Origin: Streptomyces roseochromogenus subsp. oscitans DS 12.976
GTDB lineage: Bacteria; Actinomycetota; Actinomycetes; Streptomycetales; Streptomycetaceae
Assembly (NCBI RefSeq): GCF_000497445.1
Contig: NZ_CM002285.1
Coordinates: 5,850,405 to 5,862,755, forward strand
Direction: 5' to 3'
DNA: 12,351 nt
In this document: piece after piece, positions 5,642 to 12,351 of the stretch
How positions within the stretch are numbered: the first letter of the stretch is position 1
How the letters are laid out: each line of letters opens with the position of its first letter
Notes under the pieces: generated by a model
What the model was told of the DNA's origin: nothing
Database searches by the model: none
The model's input: the letters and a program-made list of their open reading frames with translations, nothing else
Position numbers and translations under genes: made by a program

Positions 5642-7035
5642 CCCAGGATGCAGGCGGGCACAGCGGCAATTCTCCGGTGAGGGCTGAGGTCTCGTCGCCG
5701 GGTGCGGGTCCCGCTGTGCCCACCCTCCCCCAGTCTCGGCTTCGCTCGACCGGGGGGACCCCCATCGCCCTGCGGAACGACTGCCCACAGCCTGGCGGGT
5801 CCACCGCCCAGCATGCGCCCTCCTTCCAGGATATGTGGCGCGAGCTGCTTCCCATCGGCCGTCACTCCGACTCCGGTGGCTACCGGCGGTACGCCTGGAC
5901 CGGGGCCGATGCCGAATGCCGGGCCTGGTTCAAGCAGCAGGCCGAAGACCGTGGGCTGGCGTACGAGGTCGACCGGAACGGGAATCAGTGGGCCTGGCTC
6001 GGGGATCCGGCTGCCGGGGACGCCGTGGTCACCGGGTCGCATCTGGACTCGGTGCCGGACGGGGGTGCCTTCGACGGGCCCCTCGGGGTCGTGTCCTCCT
6101 TCGCCGCCCTCGATGAGCTGCGCGGCAGGGACGCGCGGTTCAGCAGGCCGCTGGCCATCGTCAACTTCGGTGACGAGGAGGGCGCCCGGTTCGGGCTCGC
6201 CTGTGTCGGGTCGCGGCTCACCGCCGGGCAGCTGACCGTCGAGCAGGCGCATCGGCTCACCGACGGGGACGGGGTCAGCCTGCCGCAGGCCATGGAGGCA
6301 GCCGGGTACGACCCCGAGGGCATCGGAGCCGACCCGGAGCGGCTGGCCCGGATCGGTGCCTTCGTCGAGCTGCATGTCGAACAGGGCCGTGCTCTGGACC
6401 TGTCCGGCGACCGGGTCGGCATCGCCAGTGCCATCTGGCCGCACGGACGCTGGCGGTTCGACTTCCGGGGCGAGGCCAACCACGCCGGCACCACCCGGCT
6501 GGTCGACCGGCGGGACCCGATGCTGTCGTACGCCGAGACCGTGCTCGCCGCCCGACGCGAGGCCCGGCTCGCGGGCGCCGTGGCCACCTTCGGCAAGATC
6601 GCCGTGGAGCCCAACGGGGTCAACGCGATTCCCTCCCTCGTGCGCGGCTGGCTCGATTCCCGCGCCGCCGACCAGGACACCCTGGACACGGTGGTCGGCG
6701 GTATCGAGAAGGCGGCCCGGGAGTACGCCGATGCCCACGGCATCGACCTGGACGTCGTCCGGGAGTCCTTCACCCCGGTCGTCGAGTTCGACCACGCCCT
6801 GCGTGACAAACTCGGCCGCATCCTCGGCAAGGACACCGACCTGACGGTGCCCGTCCTCGGGACCGGGGCCGGACACGACGCCGGAATCCTCTCCGGCAGC
6901 ATTCCGACCGCCATGCTGTTCGTGCGCAACCCCACCGGTGTCTCGCACTCCCCGGCCGAGTTCGCCGCCGAGGACGACTGCGTGGCCGGGGTGCGCGCGC
7001 TCGCCGACGTACTGGAAGGGCTGGCCTGCAGGTGA
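5638..7035 (+). CDS. M20-family amidohydrolase (allantoate amidohydrolase-like), candidate N-formylglutamate deformylase
   Basis: The start is GTG at 5638, overlapping the hutU stop as GTGA; the product is 465 aa. Metal-site motifs of M20 carbamoylase/allantoate amidohydrolases are present: [16 protein letters not shown] (His135, Asp137 and a downstream Asp), [11 protein letters not shown] (Glu180 base, Glu181), FVELHVEQG (His246), ANHAGTTR (His282, dimer lid) and GVSHSPAEF (His437). The first ~60 residues are low complexity, and residues 27-43 are translated from a dispersed hairpin repeat; homology seems to begin around [12 protein letters not shown] (Met66). No RBS supports a start at Met66 (5833). 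By sequence it resembles allantoate amidohydrolase, but its place between hutU and hutF argues for a histidine-pathway role. HutF yields N-formylglutamate, and no classical HutG is present, so deformylation to glutamate plus formate is the inferred reaction. Family assignment is firm; substrate is inferred. Confidence 0.9.
   Translation: MTQDAGGHSGNSPVRAEVSSPGAGPAVPTLPQSRLRSTGGTPIALRNDCPQPGGSTAQHAPSFQDMWRELLPIGRHSDSGGYRRYAWTGADAECRAWFKQQAEDRGLAYEVDRNGNQWAWLGDPAAGDAVVTGSHLDSVPDGGAFDGPLGVVSSFAALDELRGRDARFSRPLAIVNFGDEEGARFGLACVGSRLTAGQLTVEQAHRLTDGDGVSLPQAMEAAGYDPEGIGADPERLARIGAFVELHVEQGRALDLSGDRVGIASAIWPHGRWRFDFRGEANHAGTTRLVDRRDPMLSYAETVLAARREARLAGAVATFGKIAVEPNGVNAIPSLVRGWLDSRAADQDTLDTVVGGIEKAAREYADAHGIDLDVVRESFTPVVEFDHALRDKLGRILGKDTDLTVPVLGTGAGHDAGILSGSIPTAMLFVRNPTGVSHSPAEFAAEDDCVAGVRALADVLEGLACR
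5717..5767 (+). repeat. Dispersed hairpin repeat, copy 2, inside the 5' end of the M20 gene
   Basis: The 51-base unit runs from TGCCCACCCTCCCCC to GGGGGGACCCCCATCG. The arms TCCCCC (5726-5731) and GGGGGA (5753-5758) enclose a 21-base loop. It is closely related to copy 3 at 9717-9765, with the same outer ends (gCACCCTCCCCCA / GGGGGACCCCCATCG) and a different loop. It is exactly 17 codons long and in frame, encoding about Val27-Ile43 of the amidohydrolase. Confidence 0.8.
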
Positions 7036-8393
7036 CCACGCGGACCTACTGGTTGGAACACGCCTGGCTCGACACGAACGTCGAGCCGGGCGTGGCCCTC
7101 ACTGTGTCCCTCAGCGGCTCCGCCGCGGGGTCAAGCGGGCGGATCAGCGCCGTCCGCACCGGCGTCCCCACGCCGCCGCCCGGCGCCGAGGTGCTGCGCG
7201 GGCTCACACTCCCGGGGCTCGCCAACACCCACAGCCATGCCTTCCACCGGGCGCTGCGCAGCACCGTCCAGGTCGGCAGCGGCACCTTCTGGACCTGGCG
7301 CGAGGTGATGTACTCCGTCGCCGACCACCTGACCCCGGAGACCTACCACGCCCTGGCTCGCGCGGTGTACGCCGAGATGGCCCTGGCCGGAATCACCTGT
7401 GTCGGCGAGTTCCACTACGTGCACCACGCACATGGCGGCACCCCCTACGCCGACCCCAACGCGATGGGCGAGGCGCTGATCGCGGCCGCCGCCGAAGCCG
7501 GTGTCCGGATCACCCTCCTCGACACCTGTTACCTGTCCTCCGGCTTCGGCGCGGCCCCCGACACCCACCAGCTGCGGTTCTCCGACGGCAGCGCGGAGGC
7601 CTGGGCCGAACGCTGTGCAGTTCTCAAGGAGCGGGATCACGCGCGGATCGGGGCGGCGATTCACTCCGTACGGGCCGTGCCGGCGGACCAGTTGGCGACC
7701 GTGGCCGGGTGGGCGGAGCAGCGGCGGGCACCGCTGCATGTGCACCTGTCGGAGCAGACCGCCGAGAACGACGCCTGCCTCGCCGCCCATGGCTGCACGC
7801 CCACCCGGCTGCTCGCCGACCACGGCGTCCTCGGGCCGCGCACCACCGGTGTGCACAACACCCACCTCACGGACGAGGACATCACCCTGCTCGGCGGCTC
7901 CGGCACCGGCACCTGTATGTGCCCGACCACCGAGCGGGACCTGGCCGATGGCATCGGCCCGGCCGTCGCCCTCCAGCGGGCCGGCTCCCCGCTCTCCCTC
8001 GGCTCCGACAGCCACGCCGTCATCGACCTGCTCGAAGAGGCGCGCGCGATGGAGCTGAACGAGCGGCTGCGCACCCGCACCCGGGGCCACTGGACGGCCG
8101 CCGCCCTGCTGCGGGCCGCCACCGCCGACGGCCACGCCGCCCTCGGCTGGGACGAGGCCGGCACCCTGAAGGCGGGCGCCCTCGCCGACTTCACGACGAT
8201 CGCCCTCGACTCGGTCAGGACAGCGGGGCCGCTGCCCGGACTGAGCGCCGAGACGGCCGTATTCGCGGCGACCGCGGCGGACGTACGGCACACGGTCGTG
8301 GGCGGCCGGCAGGTCGTACGCGACGGGGCGCACACCCTCGTACCGGACGTGCCGCACGCTCTCGCGCGGGCGGTCGAAGCCCTCCGCTCCTGA
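7032..8393 (+). CDS. hutF: Formimidoylglutamate deiminase (HutF, 453 aa)
   Basis: This amidohydrolase-superfamily enzyme hydrolyses N-formimidoyl-L-glutamate to N-formyl-L-glutamate and ammonia. The start is GTG at 7032, overlapping the M20 stop as GTGA. Metal-binding His67 and His69 lie in [20 protein letters not shown] follows (about residues 88-95). [13 protein letters not shown] carries His236/His238, [11 protein letters not shown] has His275/His278, [11 protein letters not shown] follows, and [16 protein letters not shown] contains the catalytic Asp326. These motifs fit HutF better than guanine deaminase or chlorohydrolase relatives, and length matches. Together with hutI and hutU it defines the five-step (deiminase/deformylase) histidine route, rather than the formiminoglutamase route. 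Translational coupling to the M20 gene supports consecutive steps. Confidence 0.94.
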   Translation: MTTRTYWLEHAWLDTNVEPGVALTVSLSGSAAGSSGRISAVRTGVPTPPPGAEVLRGLTLPGLANTHSHAFHRALRSTVQVGSGTFWTWREVMYSVADHLTPETYHALARAVYAEMALAGITCVGEFHYVHHAHGGTPYADPNAMGEALIAAAAEAGVRITLLDTCYLSSGFGAAPDTHQLRFSDGSAEAWAERCAVLKERDHARIGAAIHSVRAVPADQLATVAGWAEQRRAPLHVHLSEQTAENDACLAAHGCTPTRLLADHGVLGPRTTGVHNTHLTDEDITLLGGSGTGTCMCPTTERDLADGIGPAVALQRAGSPLSLGSDSHAVIDLLEEARAMELNERLRTRTRGHWTAAALLRAATADGHAALGWDEAGTLKAGALADFTTIALDSVRTAGPLPGLSAETAVFAATAADVRHTVVGGRQVVRDGAHTLVPDVPHALARAVEALRS

Positions 8394-8413
8394 CCACCAC
8401 CCACGAGGACACC

Positions 8414-9589
8414 ATGAGCAGCAGCACCGTCATCACCAACATCGCCACGCTGGTCACCAACGACCCCTCCCTCGGTGACGGCTCTCCCCTCGGTCTGATC
8501 CAGGACGCGGCCGTCGTCATCGACGGCGACCGTGTCGCGTGGACCGGTGAATCCAGCAAAGCACCCGCCACTGACAATCAGGTCGACGCGGGCGGCCGGG
8601 CGGTGCTGCCGGGCTTCGTGGACTCGCACTCGCACCTGGTCTTCGCCGGCGACCGCACACGGGAGTTCAACGCCCGCATGTCCGGCCGCTCCTACACGGC
8701 GGGCGGTATCCGCACCACGGTCGCCGCCACCCGGGCCGCGACCGACGCGGAACTGGAGGCGAACCTGACGCACTACCTGGCGGAGGCCCTCCGCCAGGGC
8801 ACCACCACCTTCGAGACGAAGTCGGGCTACGGCCTGACCGTCGAGGACGAGTCCCGCGCCCTGCGCATCGCGGCGCGGCACACCGACGAGGTGACGTACC
8901 TCGGCGCGCACATCGTCTCGCCCGACTACGCCGACGACCCGGCCGCCTATGTCGCCCTGGTCACCGGCGAGATGCTGGACGCCTGCGCGCCGCACGCCCG
9001 CTGGATCGACGTGTTCTGCGAGAAGGGCGCCTTCGACGGCGACCAGGCCCGCGCGATCCTCACAGCGGGCAAGGCGAAGGGCCTGCACCCCCGCATCCAC
9101 GCCAACCAGCTCTCCTACGGCCCCGGCGTCCAGCTGGCCGTCGAACTGGACGCGGCCAGCGCCGACCATTGCACCCACCTCACGGACGACGACGTGGACG
9201 CCCTGGCCAACAGCCGTACGGTGGCCACGCTCCTGCCCGGCGCGGAGTTCTCCACCCGCGCCGAGTGGCCGGACGCCCGCCGCCTCCTCGACGCAGGCGT
9301 CACGGTCGCCCTCTCCACCGACTGCAACCCGGGCTCGTCCTTCACCTCCTCCGTCGCCTTCTGCATCGCCCTGGCCGTCCGTGACATGCGGATGACCCCG
9401 GACGAGGCGGTCTGGTCGGCCACGGCGGGCGGTGCGGCGGCCCTCCGCCGCACCGACATCGGCCGGCTCACCCCCGGCGCCCGGGCCGACCTGACCCTCC
9501 TGGACGCCCCGAGCCACGTCCACCTCGCCTACCGCCCGGGCGTACCCCTGGTCAGCGGGGTGTGGCGCGGCGGCGTACGGGTCGTCTGA
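8414..9589 (+). CDS. hutI: Imidazolonepropionase (HutI, 391 aa)
   Basis: This enzyme hydrolyses 4-imidazolone-5-propionate to N-formimidoyl-L-glutamate, the step between HutU and HutF. The start is ATG 8414 with GAGG just upstream, 20 bases after the hutF stop. Metal ligands His72 and His74 lie in [14 protein letters not shown], followed by [23 protein letters not shown] and [23 protein letters not shown] has His229, ADHCTHL has His252 and His255, and [14 protein letters not shown] has the catalytic Asp303. The length is a little below the common ~400-410 residues, but all motifs are present. It is the last gene of the operon and is followed by the hairpins at 9645 and 9717. Identity is near certain. 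Confidence 0.97.
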   Translation: MSSSTVITNIATLVTNDPSLGDGSPLGLIQDAAVVIDGDRVAWTGESSKAPATDNQVDAGGRAVLPGFVDSHSHLVFAGDRTREFNARMSGRSYTAGGIRTTVAATRAATDAELEANLTHYLAEALRQGTTTFETKSGYGLTVEDESRALRIAARHTDEVTYLGAHIVSPDYADDPAAYVALVTGEMLDACAPHARWIDVFCEKGAFDGDQARAILTAGKAKGLHPRIHANQLSYGPGVQLAVELDAASADHCTHLTDDDVDALANSRTVATLLPGAEFSTRAEWPDARRLLDAGVTVALSTDCNPGSSFTSSVAFCIALAVRDMRMTPDEAVWSATAGGAAALRRTDIGRLTPGARADLTLLDAPSHVHLAYRPGVPLVSGVWRGGVRVV

Positions 9590-9644
9590 GCGGGAGTCAG
9601 ACCGCCTGGGTGTGCGGGACGGTCAGGGCATCCTCCCGGGCCGC

Positions 9645-9662
9645 GGCCGTCCGGGTACGGCC
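9645..9662 (+). terminator. Hairpin 56 bases after hutI, possible terminator
   Basis: GGCCGT (9645-9650) and ACGGCC (9657-9662) are perfect complements around a six-base loop. There is no U tract, but Streptomyces terminators often lack one. It lies in the 224-base gap between the convergent hutI and transporter genes, so it could stop hut transcription. The rest of that gap holds only the repeat at 9717 and GC-rich sequence without a credible gene. Confidence 0.4.
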
Positions 9663-9716
9663 AGCCGCAGACGAGGGAGCCGGACCCGGCGGCGACAGCC
9701 ATGGCACCGGCTGCCG

Positions 9717-9765
9717 GGGCACCCTCCCCCACGCTCGAACAGACTCGCGCGGGGGACCCCCATCG
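9717..9765 (+). repeat. Dispersed hairpin repeat, copy 3, between hutI and the transporter gene
   Basis: Its outer parts are nearly identical to copy 2: GCACCCTCCCCCA on the left and GGGGGACCCCCATCG on the right. The arms TCCCCC (9725-9730) and GGGGGA (9751-9756) enclose a 20-base loop that differs from copy 2. Here the hairpin lies between convergent genes and could also act as a bidirectional terminator. Confidence 0.8.
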
Positions 9766-9813
9766 GATGCGCCGCCTCGTCTCCGAGCCCACCGAACGCC
9801 TGGGCGCCTGAGC

Positions 9814-10788
9814 TCACACCGCGGTCTCAGCCCCCGTGGCCTCGGCTCCCGTCCCTGCGGTCGCCACCTCCGTGGTCTTTCCGGGCCCCCGCTCCCGGTC
9901 CGCCACCGACCGCCCCCACGCCGTGCCGGCGAGCACCAGGACCGCGCCGAGCAGGCCCGGCCAGCCGGGCCGGTCACCGCCGACGGCGATGCCGACCGCC
10001 GCGGCCCACACCGGTTCCGTGCCGAGCAGCAGGCTCACCCGGGAGGGGGAGGTACGGCGCACCGCCCACATCTGCACGAAGAACGCGAACAGGGTGCAGA
10101 ACGCGGACAGATAGAGCAGTCCGAGCCAGTCCCCGGCGCCGAAGCCGGCCGCGGCCGCCCAGGGCGAGGCACCGGTGCCCGGCAGTGCCACCAGCGCTGC
10201 GAACACGACGACCGCCCCGCCCAGCTGGACGGTGGTCAGCGACAGCGCGTCCGCTCCGCGCACCGACTCCATGCGGGACATGGCGAGGACATGCACGGTA
10301 CGGGCGACGGCGGCCCCCAGCATCAGCAGGTCGCCGCCGTTCGGGGCGCTGAAACCGGTGCCCTGGGTGAGCAGTGCCACGCCGAGCACCGACAGCCCGG
10401 CGGCCGCCATGAAGGCGCCCGGCAGTCGGGTGCCGCGCACCCGGCTCTCGGCCAGCGGGGTGAACACCATCGTGAGGCTGATGATCAGCCCGGCGTTGGT
10501 CGCCGAGGTGTGCACTACGCCGTACGTCTCCAGCAGGAAGATCCCGGCGAGGATCAGTCCCAGCAGCCCGGCCCCGCGCAGCTGCACGGCGCTCAGGCCG
10601 CGCAGCCGCCGCCAGCCCGCGGCGACCAGCACCGGCAGCGCCACGGCGAACCGCAGCACCAGCACGGCCGCCACGGTCTGTTCCGTGGTGACACCCTTGG
10701 CGGCCAGATAGCTGGAGCCCCACACCACCGCGACCAGCAGGACGGGAAGATCGGTCAGCCTGCCGCTGCGGGCCGCGGTGACGGGCAT
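9814..10788 (-). CDS. EamA/DMT-family membrane transporter (about 324 aa)
   Basis: This is a predicted inner-membrane carrier of the drug/metabolite transporter superfamily. About ten hydrophobic segments form two EamA repeats. The first starts at LPVLLVAVVWGSSYLAAKG (typical WGSxxxxxK signature) and includes GLILAGIFLLETYGVVHTSA, LIISLTMVFTPLAE and AAAGLSVLGVALLTQGTG. The second runs from LLMLGAAVARTVHVLAMSRM through GLLYLSAFCTLFAFFVQMWAV, LLLGTEPVWAAAVGIAVGG and LLGAVLVLAGTAWG. The C-terminal ~35 residues are a charged Thr/Gly/Ala tail, probably cytosolic. I chose ATG 10788 because AGGAG lies five bases before it; a GTG two codons upstream (10794) would abut the RBS. Substrate cannot be told: family members export amino acids, metabolites or drugs. 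It is convergent with hutI, so a role in histidine metabolism is not implied. Confidence 0.9.
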   Translation of the reverse strand: MPVTAARSGRLTDLPVLLVAVVWGSSYLAAKGVTTEQTVAAVLVLRFAVALPVLVAAGWRRLRGLSAVQLRGAGLLGLILAGIFLLETYGVVHTSATNAGLIISLTMVFTPLAESRVRGTRLPGAFMAAAGLSVLGVALLTQGTGFSAPNGGDLLMLGAAVARTVHVLAMSRMESVRGADALSLTTVQLGGAVVVFAALVALPGTGASPWAAAAGFGAGDWLGLLYLSAFCTLFAFFVQMWAVRRTSPSRVSLLLGTEPVWAAAVGIAVGGDRPGWPGLLGAVLVLAGTAWGRSVADRERGPGKTTEVATAGTGAEATGAETAV

Positions 10789-10811
10789 GGGCACTCCTCT
10801 GGGGAACTGCG

Positions 10812-10858
10812 GACGACGGTCGTCGCCCAGCAGCAGGTCACCGGGCTCGGACAGCGTA
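10812..10858 (-). promoter_or_regulatory. Transporter upstream region: possible -10 and a 6+1+6 palindrome
   Basis: On the - strand TACGCT (10858-10853) could be a -10 box; no good -35 is seen at the expected distance. Between it and the RBS lies GACGAC-G-GTCGTC (10812-10824), a perfect inverted repeat that could be an operator or a leader hairpin. The palindrome is a direct observation; function is a guess. Confidence 0.25.
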
Positions 10859-10947
10859 GTCGTCGGCGGGTGGGCGCCCGAGTCGGCTACACCCCGCTCG
10901 CGACGCCCGAACCCCCGTGGAAATGGGCAGACCTGGCGCGTCAGCGG

Positions 10948-12351
10948 TTACCGTGCCCCCGCCCGCCACCTCTGATCCCGCTCGCCGTCCAGTGGGTTCA
11001 GGGTCACCTCGTGCCGGCCGTCCGGAGCCACCGCCGTATCGATGGCGATGTCCGGGCGGATCGTGCCGTCGGGGTCGACGGTGAAGCGGAGGTTGTCGCC
11101 GTTGTCGCTGTAGACCGCGTCGCACTCCCAGATGCCGACGCCCCGGTCGACCGAGCCCCGGCTGTCCAGGCAGAAGCGGTCGTCGGCTGCCGAGCGCAGC
11201 ACGCCCAGGTAGGTGTCGACCCGCCAGCGCTGGGTGAGGGCGGAGGAACACGGTGCCGTGATGACGTCGTTGCCTTCCGACAGGTCGCCGTCGCGGATGT
11301 CCAGGCAGCGGCCCGTCGCCAGGTTCACCAGCTGGGAGAAGGAGGTGCCAGGAGGGGCGAACGGGGGTGTCGGGTCGGGCGTGGGGTGCGGGGACGGCGA
11401 GGGGGTCGTCGTGGGGTGGGGTGAACTCGGCTTCGGGGACGGGGAGTTCGGCAGCGAGTGTGTGGGGAGGGGGACTGGGACGGGGTGACGGAGACCGTCG
11501 CCGTCACCGTCACCGGTGGGGGTGTCGGGGTCGCGGCCGTCGGTTGTGACTCGTCGGTGTGTGCCGGGGCGAGCAGGAACACCAGGAGCGGGGTAAGAGC
11601 CACGCCCAGGGCCGCCGAGGCCAGCAGGATGCGGCTGCGGGGCGGCCAGGTCATGCCCACGGCCGTGGGATCGGGGGCCGGTGGACGGGGCTCGTCGGCG
11701 CGTATGTACGCCGTTCCGCTCCACGGCAGCAGGCCCTCCGCCAGGGTCTGCCGGGGTGTGTCCCGCAGGGCCCGCAGCTCGTCGAACGCGGCCGTGCAGT
11801 GCGGGCAACGGGCCATGTGGGCGTCCAGGTCGGCGCTGTGACGCGGGCCTTCCGGTCGTACCGCCTCCTCGATCAGCCGGCGGAAGTCCGCGCAGCGCGG
11901 GTCGTCGGAGGCGGCGAGGCCCGCGCGCAGGCAGGCCTGAGCCAGGGCCTTGAGGGCCTGCGGGGTGCCGTACGCCACGTCCGTGCGGCTCAGACCGAGG
12001 AGGGTGGCGATCCGTTCCTGCGGCTCCTCCTCCAGCACGCCGTACCAGATCAGGCCCTGGGTGCGGGACGGCAGTGAGCGGAACGCGGCGAGGAGCGGCG
12101 GGGTGGGGCCGTCCAGCAGGCCGGACGTGTTCAGGACGAGCAGCAGTGCGGGGTCGAGGCCGGCGACGCGCTCGTCGCGTGCCCAGGCCGCCGCCAGCCT
12201 GGCGGTCAGCAGCAGGAGCCGGTGGCGCAGCGGGACGGCCGGGTCGACGCCCCGGGCCGACTCGCGGGCGGCCGTGGTCACGACCTCGGCCGCCAGCCGG
12301 CGCGCGGCTGACTCGCTCGCCGCGCACAGCCGGGCGTAGGCCAGGACCGCC
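10948..12351 (-). CDS. ECF sigma/anti-sigma-like membrane protein with extracellular ricin-type lectin domain (partial, frameshifted)
   Basis: The gene enters from the right edge (frame AVLAYARLCAASESAARR) and ends at TAA 10950-10948. In order from the N side there is a sigma region 2-like helical segment, then a region 4-like segment (about 12074-11924: LPSRTQGLIWYGVLEEEP, ERIATLLGLSRTDVAYG, ALKALAQACLR). The zinc anti-sigma motif HMARCPHC (about 11819-11796, H-x3-C-x2-C) follows, then one membrane helix (about 11630-11562, ILLASAALGVALTPLLVFLL) and a Pro/Ser/Thr stalk. Last is a ricin-like beta-trefoil part (about 11345-10951) with GRCLDI, FCLDS and two QRW motifs. The two halves are in different frames: the stalk shifts by -1 near 11464-11473. 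Without a correction the protein would stop at 11325 and lose the lectin part. ECF groups with fused zinc-finger, membrane and sugar-binding extensions are known in Actinobacteria (ECF52/ECF53 as I recall). I infer a one-component surface sensor of carbohydrate. Confidence 0.8.
   Translation of the reverse strand, partial: GGPGLRPAVRGERVSRAPAGGRGRDHGRPRVGPGRRPGRPAAPPAPAADRQAGGGLGTRRARRRPRPRTAARPEHVRPAGRPHPAAPRRVPLTAVPHPGPDLVRRAGGGAAGTDRHPPRSEPHGRGVRHPAGPQGPGSGLPARGPRRLRRPALRGLPPADRGGGTTGRPASQRRPGRPHGPLPALHGRVRRAAGPAGHTPADPGGGPAAVERNGVHTRRRAPSTGPRSHGRGHDLAAPQPHPAGLGGPGRGSYPAPGVPARPGTHRRVTTDGRDPDTPTGDGDGDGLRHPVPVPLPTHSLPNSPSPKPSSPHPTTTPSPSPHPTPDPTPPFAPPGTSFSQLVNLATGRCLDIRDGDLSEGNDVITAPCSSALTQRWRVDTYLGVLRSAADDRFCLDSRGSVDRGVGIWECDAVYSDNGDNLRFTVDPDGTIRPDIAIDTAVAPDGRHEVTLNPLDGERDQRWRAGAR
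11464..11473 (-). other. Probable one-base deletion or slippage site in the lectin-protein stalk
   Basis: On the coding strand CCCCC-T-CCCC separates the frame ending SVTPSQSPSP from the frame beginning THSLPNSPSP. The downstream frame is -1 relative to the upstream one, so one missing C in either run would restore a continuous Pro/Ser/Thr stalk. No canonical X-XXY-YYZ slippery heptamer in frame is present. Confidence 0.6.

Noticed and set aside
3929..9523. Very long open frames antisense or out of frame to the hut genes (for example - strand 3929-5788, 5458-6948 and 7661-9523)
   Set aside because: They are shadow frames caused by extreme third-position GC. Their translations are Gly/Arg/Val/Asp-rich without domain motifs and lie over confidently identified enzymes.
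6938..9589. 883-residue + strand frame covering the end of the M20 gene, hutF and hutI
   Set aside because: Only its last 391 codons are real (hutI). The upstream part is an Arg/Pro/His-rich out-of-frame reading through hutF.
9562..11424. 620-residue + strand frame across the transporter region
   Set aside because: Gln/His/Arg/Gly-rich low-complexity translation, antisense to a clear ten-helix EamA transporter on the - strand.
11464..11473. Programmed -1 ribosomal frameshifting in the sensor gene
   Set aside because: No in-frame X-XXY-YYZ heptamer and no obvious downstream stem at the usual distance; an indel in a C run is simpler.
11325..12281. A shorter protein ending at 11325 without the lectin domain
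   Set aside because: After the stalk shift this frame turns into Arg/Pro/His repeats typical of out-of-frame reading, while the neighbouring frame carries a clear ricin-like domain. It remains possible if the indel is a real mutation.
1..12351. tRNA, rRNA, CRISPR arrays, insertion sequences or prophage genes
   Set aside because: No cloverleaf-like tract, regularly spaced direct repeats, transposase or integrase motifs were seen on either strand.

Overview
The window is very GC-rich with almost exclusively G/C third codon positions, GTG starts, start/stop overlaps of the GTGA/ATGA type and rare TTA codons. It looks like the core or near-core chromosome of a Streptomyces or a close relative (inference from composition and gene families; no database was searched).

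Layout from left to right. Bases 2-142 are the 3' end of an unidentified + strand gene. Convergent to it, 155-2252 (- strand) is a compact four-gene operon. Read from its promoter side it encodes a roadblock-like protein, a DUF4388/PATAN-like protein with a predicted C-terminal winged helix, a canonical Roadblock/LC7 protein whose tail is frameshifted, and a second roadblock-like protein paralogous to the first. The PATAN-like gene carries two TTA codons, so its translation probably depends on the bldA tRNA. No small GTPase or histidine kinase is encoded in the visible part. Next, 2432-3838 (- strand) is a fold-type III PLP enzyme of the diaminopimelate/ornithine decarboxylase superfamily.

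Divergent from it, 3977-9589 (+ strand) is a histidine-utilisation operon: hutU (urocanate hydratase), an M20-family amidohydrolase, hutF (formimidoylglutamate deiminase) and hutI (imidazolonepropionase). The first three genes overlap by four bases at each junction; hutI follows after 20 bases. HutU, HutI and HutF take urocanate to N-formylglutamate. No classical HutG is present, so the M20 enzyme is the obvious candidate for the last step to glutamate. Histidine ammonia-lyase (hutH) is not in the window. The promoter in front of hutU overlaps a perfect 8+8 bp inverted repeat with half-sites 21 bp apart, a good candidate operator.

After a 224-base non-coding gap, 9814-10788 (- strand) encodes an EamA/DMT-type transporter. 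From 10948 to the right edge (- strand) lies a multi-domain protein: remnants of an ECF sigma factor, a zinc-binding anti-sigma motif, one membrane helix, a Pro/Ser/Thr-rich stalk and an extracellular ricin-type lectin domain. Its reading frame is broken by one base in the stalk, next to a C run.

A small hairpin-forming repeat occurs three times: inside the PLP-enzyme gene, inside the 5' end of the M20 gene (both in frame) and between hutI and the transporter. Two genes have single-base frame breaks beside G/C homopolymers. These may be assembly errors or real phase-variable or decay events.
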